Assembly: GCA_947044365.1 (NCBI GenBank)
Contig: OX345638.1
Span: 901,701 to 965,700 of the forward strand
Reading direction: 5' to 3'
Length of the DNA: 64,000 nt
Source of the DNA: Petrosia ficiformis
Lineage: Eukaryota > Porifera > Demospongiae > Haplosclerida > Petrosiidae
Numbering within the stretch: position 1 is the stretch's first letter; each line of letters starts with the position of its first letter. A program made the position numbers and the translations under genes. The notes below the pieces were generated by a model. The model saw nothing but the letters and a program-made list of their open reading frames with translations, ran no database searches and had not been told where the DNA came from. Shown here in pieces: positions 34,590 to 48,300 of the stretch.

Positions 34590-34960
34590 TTTTAAGCTTT
34601 CCGACCACATGCCGGTAACTAAGTGGACCCTGGGTTACACCGCGGAGTACCGTCTTTGCCGGACAAATGTGTAAGCAAAGACAAATATCTATTATAATAG
34701 TGTGAAATTCTCACAAGTCATGCATGTACAGTATATCCTAGCATATACGTACCTGGGCCGCCAACCTCAGTGTGGAACCATGCCAGTGGGTAACTATCAT
34801 TTTATTTCATTAATTCAACCACTGTCACAGAAGGTTGGCATCAAGTTGTATGGATATACATACATGCATGGTGTGTGGGACAAAAAGAATTTCACACTGG
34901 TCTTCATACTTGCCAGATCATAGCTAGCCACTGAGCTACGTAGTGAAATACTGACTTAGA
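34590..34960 (-). mobile_element. Possible decayed tRNA-like repeat
   Basis: On the minus strand near 34945, CTACGTAGCTCAGTGGCTAG resembles a tRNA A box and D arm. No clean B box follows. GTGTGAAATTCT / AGAATTTCACAC words occur at both ends (34700 and 34885). Weak call. Confidence 0.3.
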
Positions 34961-35159
34961 TGATCTAACTGGTTATGCCCATGGAGACTAATATAGCTAA
35001 TTGTGTTTTTTGACACCACAAAGGGATAGGAATACTTTTTTCTCTGTATATCTTTTTGAATGAGTATAGAAGTCTACATATGTTGCATTCAAAATGATGC
35101 TACCACACAGGGGCATTAAATAGAGTGTACATTGCACAATGCACATGTGTTAATTAAAA

Positions 35160-38100
35160 ATGGCTTGGTCTCCTACTATCCTCCAGGTCTTCCATATTTT
35201 GTTAATTTTCAGAGTTTTGAGTGCTTTTTATAATAATATCAATGATTGTGATGAGACATATAACTACTGGGAACCAGTAAGTATCACAAGAATTGTCAGT
35301 TTTACTCTATATTTTAAAATTCTATTTGAAGGCCCATTTCTTTATGCATGGAACTGGATTTCAAACATGGGAATATTCTCCTCTATATGCAATCAGATCG
35401 TATGCCTACATTCTTCTTCACGTATTACCTTTGTTAATACTTGGTACTCAGAGTAAGGTCAGGTGATCTCCGTCATTGTGTGTGCATGTGTATACATATG
35501 TTTGATAAGTAAGGCATTTGAAGATTTTTCAGGTCTTGTTACAGTCTTAAGTGGGCTATTTATTGCAGTATGACACTATCAACTGCTTTATATGGCCTCA
35601 GAAGTGGGCATGGCAATGGTATTTGACACGTACAAATTAAAAATAATGACGAGACCCTAGGATTAAGGGGTGTCATGAATTTTTAATGAGGTGCCGTATA
35701 TTCCACATGACTTGATATAAGTGTTATTATATAACAGACAGTAAATCATGAAGTAGTTCATTGGGGTGCTCCTGGAATTGTTCTGCATTAGATTAGTAAT
35801 GGAATTATGTAACCTTGCTTTGTATATTTTATATGTAATACAGGTATGTATGTAGGGGCAACTGGAATATACGACACCTCCTTAGAAATTCATTGAGGTA
35901 TGTTCTTAAACATAGAGAGAGAATGGTTTTACATGTAATCTATGTCATTTTGTAGATACATGTATTTGCCACACCCACTTGAGGTGTCGTATATTCCATT
36001 TGATAATTACATATGTACATACTTTTGTTTATGATTTTGTCTTTCTAAACAGATCGTTCAATTTTTCACTTTGAGAGTCATATTAGCTTTAATTTGTACA
36101 ATTTGTGAAACTTATTTTTACAGGTATAGAAAATATATTAGACCAGATTGGCCAGTGTATACACATACATGTGTACATAATGTAAACGTACATATATACA
36201 CAGTTACATACATACGTACGTAAATACATTACATACATACATACATATATATGTACATACATAATGTATTCAAGCATACATATGTATGTGCATACATACA
36301 TACATACATACATACATACATACATACATACATACATACATACATACTTATGTACATACATACATACACACATACATACACACATACATATTACTGTTAC
36401 TACAGAGCTGTGAAAAATAAATATGGAGATCAAATAGCTCTTTGGACATTTCTCTTCATGGCTACCAGCTGTGGAATGTTCATTGCTTCTACAGCATTCC
36501 TGCCATCTTCATTTACGATGTATTGCACAATGGTTGCCATGGCAGCATGGTTTGACAAAAAAGAATGGGTTAGTGATAATATAAAACTACGTAGTTCTCT
36601 GATTAGCACTTTCATTATATATTTAATTCATAAGGCGACACCCACTCTTTAAATACTCGTTATTTAGCCATTTTGTAGCAGAAGCCAACAAAATTTGTTT
36701 AGCAAGAAGACTTATAAATGAAGTTCCATCTTTCTGTACAAAATGGCTGAATATTAGGTGTTTAAATGGAGTGTCACAAATTGTATAATGAAAGTTCTAA
36801 TTTTCCCAGACCTCTTAACATAATTATTATAAATGTGTTTCTTGTTCTAGTTATCAATTATTGCTATAGCTTTTGGCTCCATTATTGGATGGCCATTTGC
36901 AGCTGCATTAGGGTGAGTGATAGATTTGTGTTCTCTCTATGTTGTTATAGGGGGTACCCATTATATACTATATAGTTACATATGTATATAGTCAGAATGT
37001 TGAAATAGTGAGCCAATTGCCAGACATTTTGGCCTATTTTCATCACTCTTGTCCTGTTCCACATATACTTTGTATACAGTTCAGTTCAATTTACCAGAAA
37101 TTCACTAGATTCATTGGACAATGTCCTGCATGCAGTATGACTGGCTCCCAGTGCATGTGGTTATACATGCAGTTTATTGACCATACAAGATGGATAAATA
37201 GATATTGATATGTATTATGTTGATATAGATATATGGATGGTAAGATGGATGGATAGATAGATACAATGGATGCATGGATAGATGAAATGAATAAAAGGTG
37301 GATGGATAGATGAAATGAATAAAAGATGGATGCAGAGATGAAATGAATAGAAGATGGATGGATAGATGTAATGGATAGAAGATGGATGGATAGATGTATT
37401 GGATACAAGATGGATGGATAGACGAAATGAATAGAAGATGGATGGATAGATGTAATGTATAGAAGATTGGTGGATAGATGTAATGAATAGAAGATGGATG
37501 GATAGATGAAATCAACAAAAGATGTCATCTGATGGATATATAGATAGATGTAGTGAATAGAAGATGGTGGATACATGTAGATATATACAATATAATACAT
37601 GCTACATGTCTTTCCATGCTGTACACATGCAGTTGTCATGTGGTAGTCATGTGACAATGAAGCTTATATATTCTATTCTATAGGATACCAGTTGCTTGTG
37701 ATGTTTTTTTCAGGCAGAGAAGAATTTCATATTTCCTTATATGGGCATCTATTAGTTTTGTGGTTATAGCAGTAAGTGCATTTTCATTCACTTGTTCTAA
37801 AGATTTTCAAAGTTTGACCGGACCCTTTACTATTTACAGGGCCCTGTTGCATATGTGGACTCCAAATTGTATGGAAAATTTGTTCTTGCCCCTTGGAATA
37901 TAATACTATATAATATTTTTGGTAAAGGGGGCCCAAACCTGTATGGGACTGAGTCCTGGACGTATTATTTCATGAATGGGTTTCTAAATTTTAATATTTT
38001 ATTTATTCTAAGCTTATTATGCTGGCCTTTAATTGAATTGAAGGTTAGTCATGTGACCTAGATTAATTAAAATATTAGATGCCTTATATGGCAATGCAGG

Positions 38101-40202
38101 TTCTTCTGGAGTCATGTATACTTAGATTAAAGCATAAACCAGGTAATGATTGTACCATCCTGATATTTGACCTTTGACCTTTGATCTCCAATTGTTTAGC
38201 AACTTCGTACAGATTAATTGTTTTTCCAATGATAATATGGATGGGAATATTTTTTACAAGAGCTCATAAGGTAAAGATGGACGTAATGCTGAAATACATG
38301 TATTACATGTATTTATGTATACACACAAACACACACTAAAATGCATTAAACACACACACGTACGCACATACACACCCACACACATGCACACACACAAACA
38401 CAGGAGGAACGATTTCTCTTTCCTATATATCCTCTAATATGTTTGAGTGGCTCTACATTTATATATATACTTCAAGACATCACCCCTACTATTTCATACA
38501 TGATAAGACTTCATAAACGTGTCAGAGCTAAAGTTACTTACCTTGTTGCTTTCTTTGGTCTATTCTTGTGTGGTGTTCATGCTGTGTTGAGTTGTTCAAG
38601 AGGACTAGCATTACATTATGGTATGTACATAATTATACATGTATGTTGTATTTACACGTACATGTACAGTCTTAAACATGTACATTTATATGCACATGTA
38701 CAGCAGCTAGTACATGTACATGTATACATGTACATATATTTACACATGTACATACATGCACATGTACTTACTTATACATGTACATGGATACATGCAAGTA
38801 CATGTACAGCAGCTAGTACATGTACATGTATACATGTACATATATTTACACATGTACATACATGTACATGTATATTTATTTACACATTTACATAAATAGT
38901 TACAAGTACATGTAAGAAAATTACCCTCTGTGCTGCTCTTGAGCTATTCTGAAGTACATGTACATGTACATACACATGTACATGTACATGTACATGGTCA
39001 TACACATGTACATGTACATGCAAAAAGTTACTCGCTCTGTGCCAATCTAGAATTAAAAATAGATTAATAATTATGAAGACCACACCCTTTTAAATTAAAA
39101 TCTTTACTAAATTAGCTATTCACATGATTTTAGAGTACAATCCTTTCTTCTCCTCCACATGGTACTCAGGGTATCAAGCTCCGATGCAGCTATATATGGA
39201 CATTAATTCCCAGAGAGTCCTTGGATTCACTTTATACATGCGGGAGATTAATGTCTGTGTTGGTAAAGAATGGTACAGATATTCTAGTTCATTCTTCTTA
39301 CCAGATAATCGTATTCTACCGCTAAGAGCTCGGTTAGTTATATATGTCATAGTGTGTCATATTATTTCATCATTCCACTGACCAATCAAATTAGATGTAC
39401 GTATACTATGTTATTATGTCTTGTTATGTCATCATTCCATTGACCAATCAAATTAGTTGTACTATGTCGTTATGTCTTATTATATCATCATTCCACTGAC
39501 CAATCAAATTAGTTGTACTATGTTATTATGTCTTGTTATGTCATCATTCCATTGACCAATCAAATTAGTTGTACTATGTCGTTATGTCTTATTATATCAT
39601 CATTCCATTGACCAATCAAATTAGTTGTACTATGTCGTTATGTCTTATTATATCATCATTCCATTGACCAATCAAATTAGTTGTACTATGTCGTTATGTC
39701 TTATTATATCATCATTCCATTGACCAATCAAATTAGTTGTACTATGTCGTTATGTCTTATTATATCATCATTCCATTGACCAATCAAATTAGTTGTACTA
39801 TGTCGTTATGTCTTATTATATCATCATTCCATTGACCAATCAAATTAGTTGTACTATGTCGTTATGTCTTATTATATCATCATTCCATTGACCAATCAAA
39901 TTAGTTGTACTATGTCGTTATGTCTTATTATATCATCATTCCATTGACCAATCAAATTAGTTGTACTATGTCGTTATGTCTTATTATATCATCATTCCAT
40001 TGACCATTTGTACTATTCATTGTGTCATATTGTGTCATATTGTGTCATAATATGTCATCACTCCACTGACCAATGAAATTACCTACCTGTACATGTACAT
40101 GTGCTTAACTACTGGAGAAGTGTTAAACCTTGATGCCATGACTCAGGAAAATCAAGACTCCTTGATAGGTTCTCCCCCCACCACCCACACACACCACACA
40201 CA

Positions 40203-40233
<31 letters not shown>

Positions 40234-41169
40234 AGATCTTGTGGTTGCACTGGTTAGATAGTAGGTGGTTACATATATTTATTGTACAAGTTGTTGAGCT
40301 TATAACATGAAGAACAGAATCTAACAATTTGTGAATATTTATATATGTTTATAAATTTCTTACAGATGGCATTTGAGGTATCTACGTTCAGATTTTCGTG
40401 GTCAGTTACCACAACCTTACAGCTCATTACCAAATGCTACTGCCATTATTCCTAGCAATATGAATGACATGAACCAAGAGGAAGTATCTCGCTATGTGAG
40501 TAACTAGAGTACTAAAACTGAGTTCAAACTGAGGTCTAGGGTTGGGCGATATTGAAAATTATGTTTTCTGATTATTGCCTAAAGGTGACTTGCGATTAAT
40601 GTAACTACTCATTGATACTGTCTATGATAACAAAAATAGACTCATTTAAAAAAAAAGATGACACTTCCTTGTTTTGAGAGCATTCAGCTCAAAACTAAGT
40701 GTTATAGTATTTTAAACTGCATTTGATATAATCAATATTTTGCCATTGTGATAATATTGGCAGACCAAAATCATGTGATACGATTATTGTGATATAGTGA
40801 ATCACTGCCCAACCCTACTGAGCTCAATATAAATTCATAAAAAATTGCTATGGAAACATGTACATGTAAATAAAACGTGTCGTGCACATATGTAGGGCAG
40901 TACCTAACTTCATGCAGTCCATGTATACAGTATTGTTACCATAGTGACTGAACCACACAGGCATGCACACAAAAAATCAATTGAAAACTATGAATTCATA
41001 ATAAGCTGTTGTATAGTTAATGTTGAAGTAATATATGTTAGCACTCTTGGTAACCGAAGTATAGTAAGAGGCTATGAATTTTATGATATTTAGAAATGGG
41101 AATTTATTACTACATTACTTTGAAGAGATGAGAAAAGTAGTTCAAGTAGATGTCAGTAGCACAATTTAA

Positions 41170-41202
<33 letters not shown>

Positions 41203-41470
41203 TTCTCTCTCTCTCCTCTCTCTCTAGTTTGATGTTCAGAACTGCCAATTTCTGATTGATTCTGAAAGCACATTAGTTTCAGAACACGAACCTGCATATT
41301 TTGAAAATCAGGCAGTTTGGGAACGAGTCCTTGTGTACAAGTTCCTGGACACAAAAAATTCAAATCGTTTCTTTCGTGCATTTTATTTCCCAGGATTATC
41401 TGATAGATACGTAAAATATATTAGGTACTTTTTACTTAGAAACAAAAATGGTAATTTTGTTGGAGTATAA
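35160..41470 (+). CDS. ALG9: Alpha-1,2-mannosyltransferase ALG9
   Basis: ALG9 adds the seventh and ninth mannoses (dolichol-P-mannose donor) to the lipid-linked oligosaccharide in the ER lumen for N-glycosylation. Exons: 35160-35276, 35332-35457, 36053-36123, 36406-36568, 36851-36912, 37684-37771, 37840-38043, 38100-38142, 38200-38270, 38404-38620, 39134-39332, 40366-40495, 41228-41470. They total 1734 nt, 577 residues, all in phase; human ALG9 is about 611. Key motifs: DCDETYNYWEP (residues 29-39, GT22 luminal acidic motif), GTGFQTWEYSP, AFLPSSFTMY, GWPFAAALG, LYGTESWTYYFMNGFLNFN, HKEERFLFPIYPL, NVCVGKEWYRYSSSF, DFRGQLPQPY, AFYFPGLSDRYVKYI. It is polytopic, with many hydrophobic segments. 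Start Met at 35160 fits the family. It is convergent with IWS1. Confidence 0.95.
36160..36400. repeat. (TACA)n microsatellite
   Basis: CATACATA repeats fill ALG9 intron 3 up to the acceptor region of exon 36406. Confidence 0.88.
36985..37160 (-). mobile_element. Family G element, copy 3 (opposite orientation)
   Basis: Shares CATCACTCTTGTCCTG, TTTGTATACAGTT and CATTGGACAATGTCCTGCAT-type words with 5990-6146 and 41575-41722 in reverse orientation. The left end is decayed. Confidence 0.6.
37195..37580. repeat. GATGGATA-type degenerate microsatellite
   Basis: About 28-30-bp units with ATAGAAGATGGATGGATAGA and variants, in ALG9 intron 5. Confidence 0.85.
38630..39020. repeat. TGTACA hexamers and a duplicated ~110-bp block
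   Basis: The block containing CAGCAGCTAGTACATGTACA and CATATATTTACACATGTACA occurs twice (about 38700 and 38806) within ALG9 intron 10, amid ACATGT runs. Confidence 0.8.
39345..40070. repeat. Minisatellite, 56-bp unit, ~12 copies
   Basis: The unit contains CCATTGACCAATCAAATTAG and TACTATGTCGTTATGTCTTA, with GACCAATCA (a CCAAT-box word) in each copy. It begins just after the ALG9 exon end at 39332. Confidence 0.92.
40537..40817. mobile_element. hAT-like MITE, family B, copy 2
   Basis: Ends TAGGGTTGGGCGATATTG and CACTGCCCAACCCTA; flanks CTGAGGTC and CTGAGCTC (7 of 8 match) form an 8-bp target duplication. In ALG9 intron 12. Confidence 0.85.
41168..41226. repeat. (CT)n microsatellite acting as polypyrimidine tract
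   Basis: CTCTCT/TTTCT repeats run directly into TCTAG at the acceptor of the last ALG9 exon (41228). Confidence 0.9.
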
Positions 41471-41574
41471 CCGAATACCATTTAGATAATATATGACATG
41501 ATTTGTTTTTTAAATCTTTTAAAATCATATACTTGTATTCTACAACTGTATTAATCTATTCTGCATTATCGGCA

Positions 41575-41722
41575 ATGGTGTGGAAACAGCCAGTCATGTA
41601 GGACATAGTTAAATGTCTGGTATATTGAAACTAAACTGTATACATAGTATATGGGGAGCAGGACAAGAGTGATGAAATAGGTCAAGATGTCTGGTAGTCA
41701 GTTCAATGTTTCCACACACCTG
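41575..41722 (+). mobile_element. Family G element, copy 2
   Basis: GGTGTGGAAACAG at the left and GTTTCCACACACC at the right form inverted ends. The interior has GGGGAGCAGGACAAGAGTGA, as in 5990-6146. Confidence 0.75.
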
Positions 41723-41834
41723 GTTACATACATGTACTATAAGTATGTATGTATCTAGATCTATGATTCCACAACCCTGGCTGTAAATATCCATCAACTA
41801 TAACTAAATCCCTATGATAAGGGAGTGTTTGAGT

Positions 41835-41980
41835 AATGAAGTCCACAGAAAACAAACACTCTCTTCCAGGAAACAGCATGACTGTAGCAGAACCTGAAGC
41901 ACTGACCATTAGATCAGGAGGGTTAAGCTTTAACCACTACACCACACTGCCTCCTAAGAGTGCCCATCAAACTGGGACTT
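41835..41980 (-). mobile_element. tRNA-like SINE, family S2, copy 2
   Basis: Minus strand: GAGGCAGTGTGGTGTAGTGG (A-box-like) with TCAGGTTCTGCTAC in the B-box position. The 3' body GAGAGTGTTTGTTTTCTGTG matches the copy at 16044-16199. Confidence 0.6.
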
Positions 41981-42330
41981 TTCATTGGAATGACTAAACC
42001 ACATGTACATAACAAGTGTATGTAAGATCATAATCTTTCTATTGTGGGGAACTGAAGTTCTATTATACCAAATTCCTGTCCAAAAAATCTCTTCAAGTTA
42101 GAATCAGTGAGAATAAAGAAATGTCAAAGAATTATAATATTATACATGTACATAATATTATACATGTATATAATATACACAAAGATTACTGATGCTGATG
42201 TTTGCTGAGTATTGGTATCTTTAATTCCCTCTAATAATGAATCAATTAGATAAATACTATAGTCTTTATGAATATAATAATGAACGTATGTATGTACATC
42301 AACAAAAAGATTACACTTGAGATTGCAAGT

Positions 42331-45300
42331 CTATAATGGCATTTTCCTTCCTTCAATGCTTATAGCCACAGCATGAGTGTTTTGACTTCGAGATAGTTTA
42401 TCTTTTCGCTTTTGTAACTGTTTCTCGTATCTGTTGAGTACCTTCTTTGATGAAGTCTAAAATAGAATTACAAAATATAAAACTAAAAGTACATGTATGT
42501 GTGTATGCGTGTATGTATGTATGTACATGTATGTATGTATGTATGTATGTGTGTATGCGTGTATGTATGTATGTACATGTATGTATGTATGTATGTATGT
42601 GTGTATGCGTGTATGTATGTATGTACATGTATGTACATGTATGTATGTATGTATGTATGTATGTATGTGTATGTATGTAATATATGTATGTATGTATGTA
42701 TGTACATGTATGTATGTAATGTATGTATGTATGTTGTACATGTATGTATGTACACTGTATGTATGTATGTAATGTATGTATGTGTGTATGTACTGTATGT
42801 ATGTATGTATGTATGTATGTATGTATGTAGTGCCATATATACTCTAATTATTTTGTGCTGGCCATGTGTAGTACCATATATACTCTAATTATTTTGTACT
42901 AGCTCAGTCAGTAATCCAACATCAAATTTTGTACATCTGTCTGTCCACTCCTACCATATATTTACTTACTTATCTATTTATATGTAATTGCTAGAAATTT
43001 CGAAAACTAGACCTGATGAGAGTTAAGGGTATTACTTTATGCTTGTCCTAATGTATTATATTTACATATTATCTTGTCAGTTTTGTCAGTTTGTCTGTCA
43101 TTATATCGTCCATTCAAAGTACCTTTTTCATTTCTTGTTGGACATTCCATTTTGGTCTAACTACATAATCTTTATGTGATGGCATTGGTACCCTCGCTCT
43201 TCCAACCCAACCCTTATCACCAGGTTTCTGAGGTCTAGTGGGTGAATGGATGAATTGAATGATGGTTAACGAATGAACTAATGGTGAATGGTGATAGGTG
43301 AATGGATGAACTAATGGTGTTAGGTGAATGGATGAACTAATGGTTAATGGTGATAGGTGAATGGATGAACTAATGGTGAATGGATGAACTAATGGTTAAC
43401 GGTGATAGGTGAATGGATGAACTAATGGTTAACGGTGATAGGTGAATGGATGAACTAATAGTTAATGGTGATAGGTTAATGGATGAACTAATGGTTAATG
43501 GTGATAGGTTAATGGATGAACTAATGATTAATGGTGATAGGTGAATGGATGAACTAATGGTTAATGGATGAACTAATGGTTAACGGTGATAGGTGAATGG
43601 ATGAACTAATGGTTTAATTATAAGACTCACTCAGGTTCATCTTGAGTAGTTTGTGAGGATTTTCCCTCGCTAGAACTGTTTAATGGAATGTACATACATA
43701 TATACATGTGCATGGTCTACATACATGTACAGTGTACATGTATAAATACATACATATACATACATACCGTATTTTCCTGTTTAGAAGCCTGGGCCTCTAT
43801 TTCCTAAAGGCACTTCCTTGACCAGGCCACTAAACGAAACTGGCCTGTATACGAGCCCGGCCTGTAAACAATTGCCAGAAGCTAGCATGCGCATAAACCC
43901 ACGTGGCCCACCATGTAACAAGGCGGAGCCCACTAACGATAGCTTAGCATCATGGCCACTGGTAGTGTTTTTCAGCAAATTCAATGGCCTTGATCTTCGT
44001 TGAAATGTCGTAAGAGCTTCTTTTCTTCGTTGACATTCTGCTTTGGGCAAAATTCACCTTCTTCCGTGTCCTACGTCCACGTGTTGTGGGCGTGGCACCA
44101 CCCGGCTTTAATTGAAGACCCGGCCTTTATTTAGTGAATAAAGCGAGAACACCCGGCCTTAAAATGAGATCTGGCTTCTATTCAGACCCGGCCACTACTC
44201 GGGGAAAATACGGTACATTAAATACATGTACATGTACATGTATAATTGTATATACAGTGTACATGTATATACATGTAGTATAATAGTACATACATACATG
44301 TACATATACATGTACACACCTAAGTCTTCTTCTTGCAATTTGTGAGAGATGTGCCCAATCTCTTTCTTCTCTTTCATCACGACTGAGTGATTTGTAATCA
44401 GAAGTGAGACCAAATATTGGTCTTGACCAGTTATCTGATGAGAGAGAGAATGAAGATGAGGAGGATTTCACTAATTAATGTAACTATATATTCAGTAATC
44501 TTTCAGTAATATTCAGTAGTCTTATAGTATCATGTAGTCAGTAATCTTTAGTAATCTACAGTGCATGTACATGTACAGATCTACAGTACATGTACATGTA
44601 CAGTCTTTTAATAATGTACAGTATATGTACATGTACATGTATGACTGCATGTGTTAAGGGAAGGCAGGATGGACTTACTGATTAAGACTCCAGCTTTTTG
44701 CCTGTTTTTCTTCACCTCTTTTGGATGTCGGTAAAGAAGCATTATTGCTTTACCTAGTCCACTGGTTTTGAGGAGGTGGCTGTCCATTTCGGGAAACTAA
44801 TATATGAATGAAATTATGAAGGACGAGTTGAAAATAGGTAGGTGAATCATGTGATCGATGGGTTGATGGATGGATGAATGGATGATAGGTGGATGGATAG
44901 TGGATATCTGCTAGTATGGGTGGATGGATGAAGTGATGGATGAATGAATGGATAGAGATGGGTAGATGGATAAATGGATTATGATGAATAGATGGATCGA
45001 GATTGGTAAATGGAGATAGATTGATAGAGATGAGTAAATGGATGATGATGGATAGAGAAGGGTAAATGAATGATGATGGATAGAGATGGGTAAATGGATG
45101 ATAATGAATAGATAGATACAGATGGGTAAATGGATGAAGAAGGATAGATGGGTGATTGGAAAACAAATAAGTTGATAAGATAGCATACTAAGAAAGAAGA
45201 ACAGAAACTATAAATAGAGAAGATAACTACATGTATGTAATTACTGTGAATAGAATATCTAGAATGCTTTCTCGTATCGACAGATGAGGGAGGGAGTGAT

Positions 45301-48300
45301 CTGGGAGGGGTTTCAACCAGTCACTTAGTGCTGAACAAATTCCGCTTTCAATAAATGAACTCAATAGATCAACCCTACATTGTATAGATATTGATTCTAT
45401 TAATAGTAACAACCGTACAATACATGCACTAAATTGTGTACTATTAATAGTAACAACTGTACAATACATGCACTAAATTGTGTACTATTAATAGTAACAA
45501 CTGTACAATACATAATACTAAATGATGTACTATTAATAGTAACAACTGTACAATACATAATACTAAATTGTGTACTATTAATAGTAACAACTGTACAATA
45601 CATGCACTAAATTGTGTACTATTAATAGTAACAACTGTACAATACATGCACTAAATCGTGTACTATTAATAGTAACAACTGTACAATACATAATACTAAA
45701 TGATGTACTATTAATAGTAACAACTGTACAATACATAATACTAAATTGTGTACTATTAATAGTAACAACTGTACAATACATGCACTAAATTGTGTACTAT
45801 TAATAGTAACAACTGTACAATACATGCACTAAATTGTGTACTATTAATAGTAACACTAAATTGTGTACTATTAATAGTAACAACTGTACAATACATGCAC
45901 TAAATTGTGTACTATTAATAGTAACAACTGTACAATACATGCACTAAATCGTGTACTATTAATAGTAACAACTGTACAATACATGCACTAAATCGTGTAC
46001 TATTAATAGTAACAACTGTACAATACATGCACTAAATCGTGTACTATTAATAGTAACAACTGTACAATACATGCACTAAATTGTGTACTATTAATAGTAA
46101 CAACTGTACAATACATGATACTAAATTGTGTACTATTAATAGTAACAAATCTGTACTATTAATAGAACATTATATAATTAGTTTATGCTAATAATAGTAA
46201 CAAATTATACATTACATCATACATATTTATATACTATTACTTTTTCAATTGAGATATTATAGTCGGCAACATGGAGATCTTTTTGATAGCAGGTTTCTTT
46301 TGAAGATTCAATCTTCGATCTTCCTGTATAAAAAACAATGAAGGTTAATCCAGTTTGAAAAACTGGTTACCAGTTTTACCTCAGCTGCTTGATTCATTTG
46401 TTGAATCATTGCATGAATATGATCATCGACAGAACTAATATCAATATCCTGTAATGTAATGATGATGTAATGATTTTGATATCACTATGGTTACTATCAA
46501 TCTTATTACAGTTAAAAGATGATAATTTTACCTTTCGTCGTCTTCTTCGAGCACGAGCCATTGCCTCCTTTCTTCTTTGCATCATCAAGTCAAAATCAGA
46601 GACATCAATTTGCCTGCAATAGTCATATGATAGTCATGTGATTAGAAAGTACATATCACAAGATTATAATGAAGTTAATATAATAGTCATGTGATAGTCA
46701 TGTGATAGTCATGTGATTGATTACAAAGTGGATATCACTAGACTGTAATGAAGTTAATAATTATAATAGTCATGTAATTGATCATATAAAAGTCACATGA
46801 GAACACTTTAGGGGGGGGGGGGTGAGAGGGTGGGTTATTCACTAAAATCTCACCCCTCATTGGAATTTTGGTTGCCAATAGACACAGCATACCAACCCCT
46901 TTCAAATTCAACTTTGTCCACTCTCCCTTCATAACAATAACATGTAAATACTCACTTCTTTCCTCCATCTTCAACTTCAGAATCGCTGGATTCATCTTTC
47001 TTTTTCTCTTCTTTATCTGGTTCAGGAAGTACTTGACCACCTTCAGGGATTAATAGTCATGTGATAATCACGTGATTAGTGATTACAAAGTTGATTTGTT
47101 TTTGGTGAGGGGGAGAAACTCTCACAAACACAGCATATAATTATTATTATAATTACCATCTACATGTACATGTACATGTACTCTTCAAATTTGTATGAAA
47201 TTACACTGCATAGTGCATACATACTTGAAGTACTAAATTTTAGAGGGGGGGAACTTCTGAAGTCATGCCTGACCTTCCTTTTGTAGATTAGCTAACTCTA
47301 GTTCCAATTCTTCATCAACATCACTCTCTTCATTCTCCTCATCCACTAACAGCTGAGGTAACTCTGTCTCGTCATCACTCTTCTCTTCTTCAGCTGTATT
47401 TGACTGAAAAAAGAAAAAAATATGTTTGATATACAAATGTAACATTTTACTGCTTGATACAACTACATGTACACATGTATCTTAAAAAGCCTCTCCCTCT
47501 TCATTCCTTGTATATGAAACCCCACGTCTATTCAGATACTTATACTACTGTAGGGTGTCATGACCTAGTGTTGTTTAGTATGACAATAATGACCACTTCT
47601 TTTAGTTACAGTATACATACTATCTGGTTTATCAAACTTTTAGTTTAGTTATACTTTAATGAACTAAAATAATATTAGGCTTACTAAAAGGGTTTTAGTT
47701 TTAGTTAACTGACTGACCATTATCGGCCATTTATCATTTTAGTTAGTTATAGTTATTGTAATTTAGTTATAGTTATAGTTAACTCACAATACCTTACTAA
47801 AAGAGGTTTTAGTTATAGTTAACTCACAATACTTTACTAAAAGGGATTTTAGTTATAGTTATAGTTAACTCACAATACCTTACTAAAAGAAGTTTTAGTT
47901 ATAGTTATAGTTAACTCACAATACCTTACTAAAAGAGGTTTTAGTTATAGTTAACTCACAATACTTTACTAAAAGGGATTTTAATTATAGTTATAGTTAA
48001 CTCACAATACTTTACTAAAAGGGATTTTAGTTATAGTTAACTCACAATACCTTACTAAAAGAAGTTTTAGTTATAGTTAACTCACAATACCTTACTAAAA
48101 GAAGTTTTAGTTATAGTTAACTCACAATACCTTACTAAAAGAAGTTTTAGTTATAGTTAACTCACAATACCTTACTAAAAGAGGTTTTAGTTATAGTTAA
48201 CTCACAATACCTTACTAAAAGAGGTTTTAGTTATAGTTAACTCACAATACCTTACAAATAGAGGTTTTAGTTATAGTTATAGTTAACTCACAATACCTTA

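Larger units (their letters stand above)
41471..42330. other. Spacer between the convergent ends of ALG9 and IWS1
   Basis: It holds the family G element, the second S2 SINE copy and a TATACATGTA-rich stretch (42135-42180). No gene is visible. I found no canonical AATAAA close to either stop codon. Confidence 0.6.
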
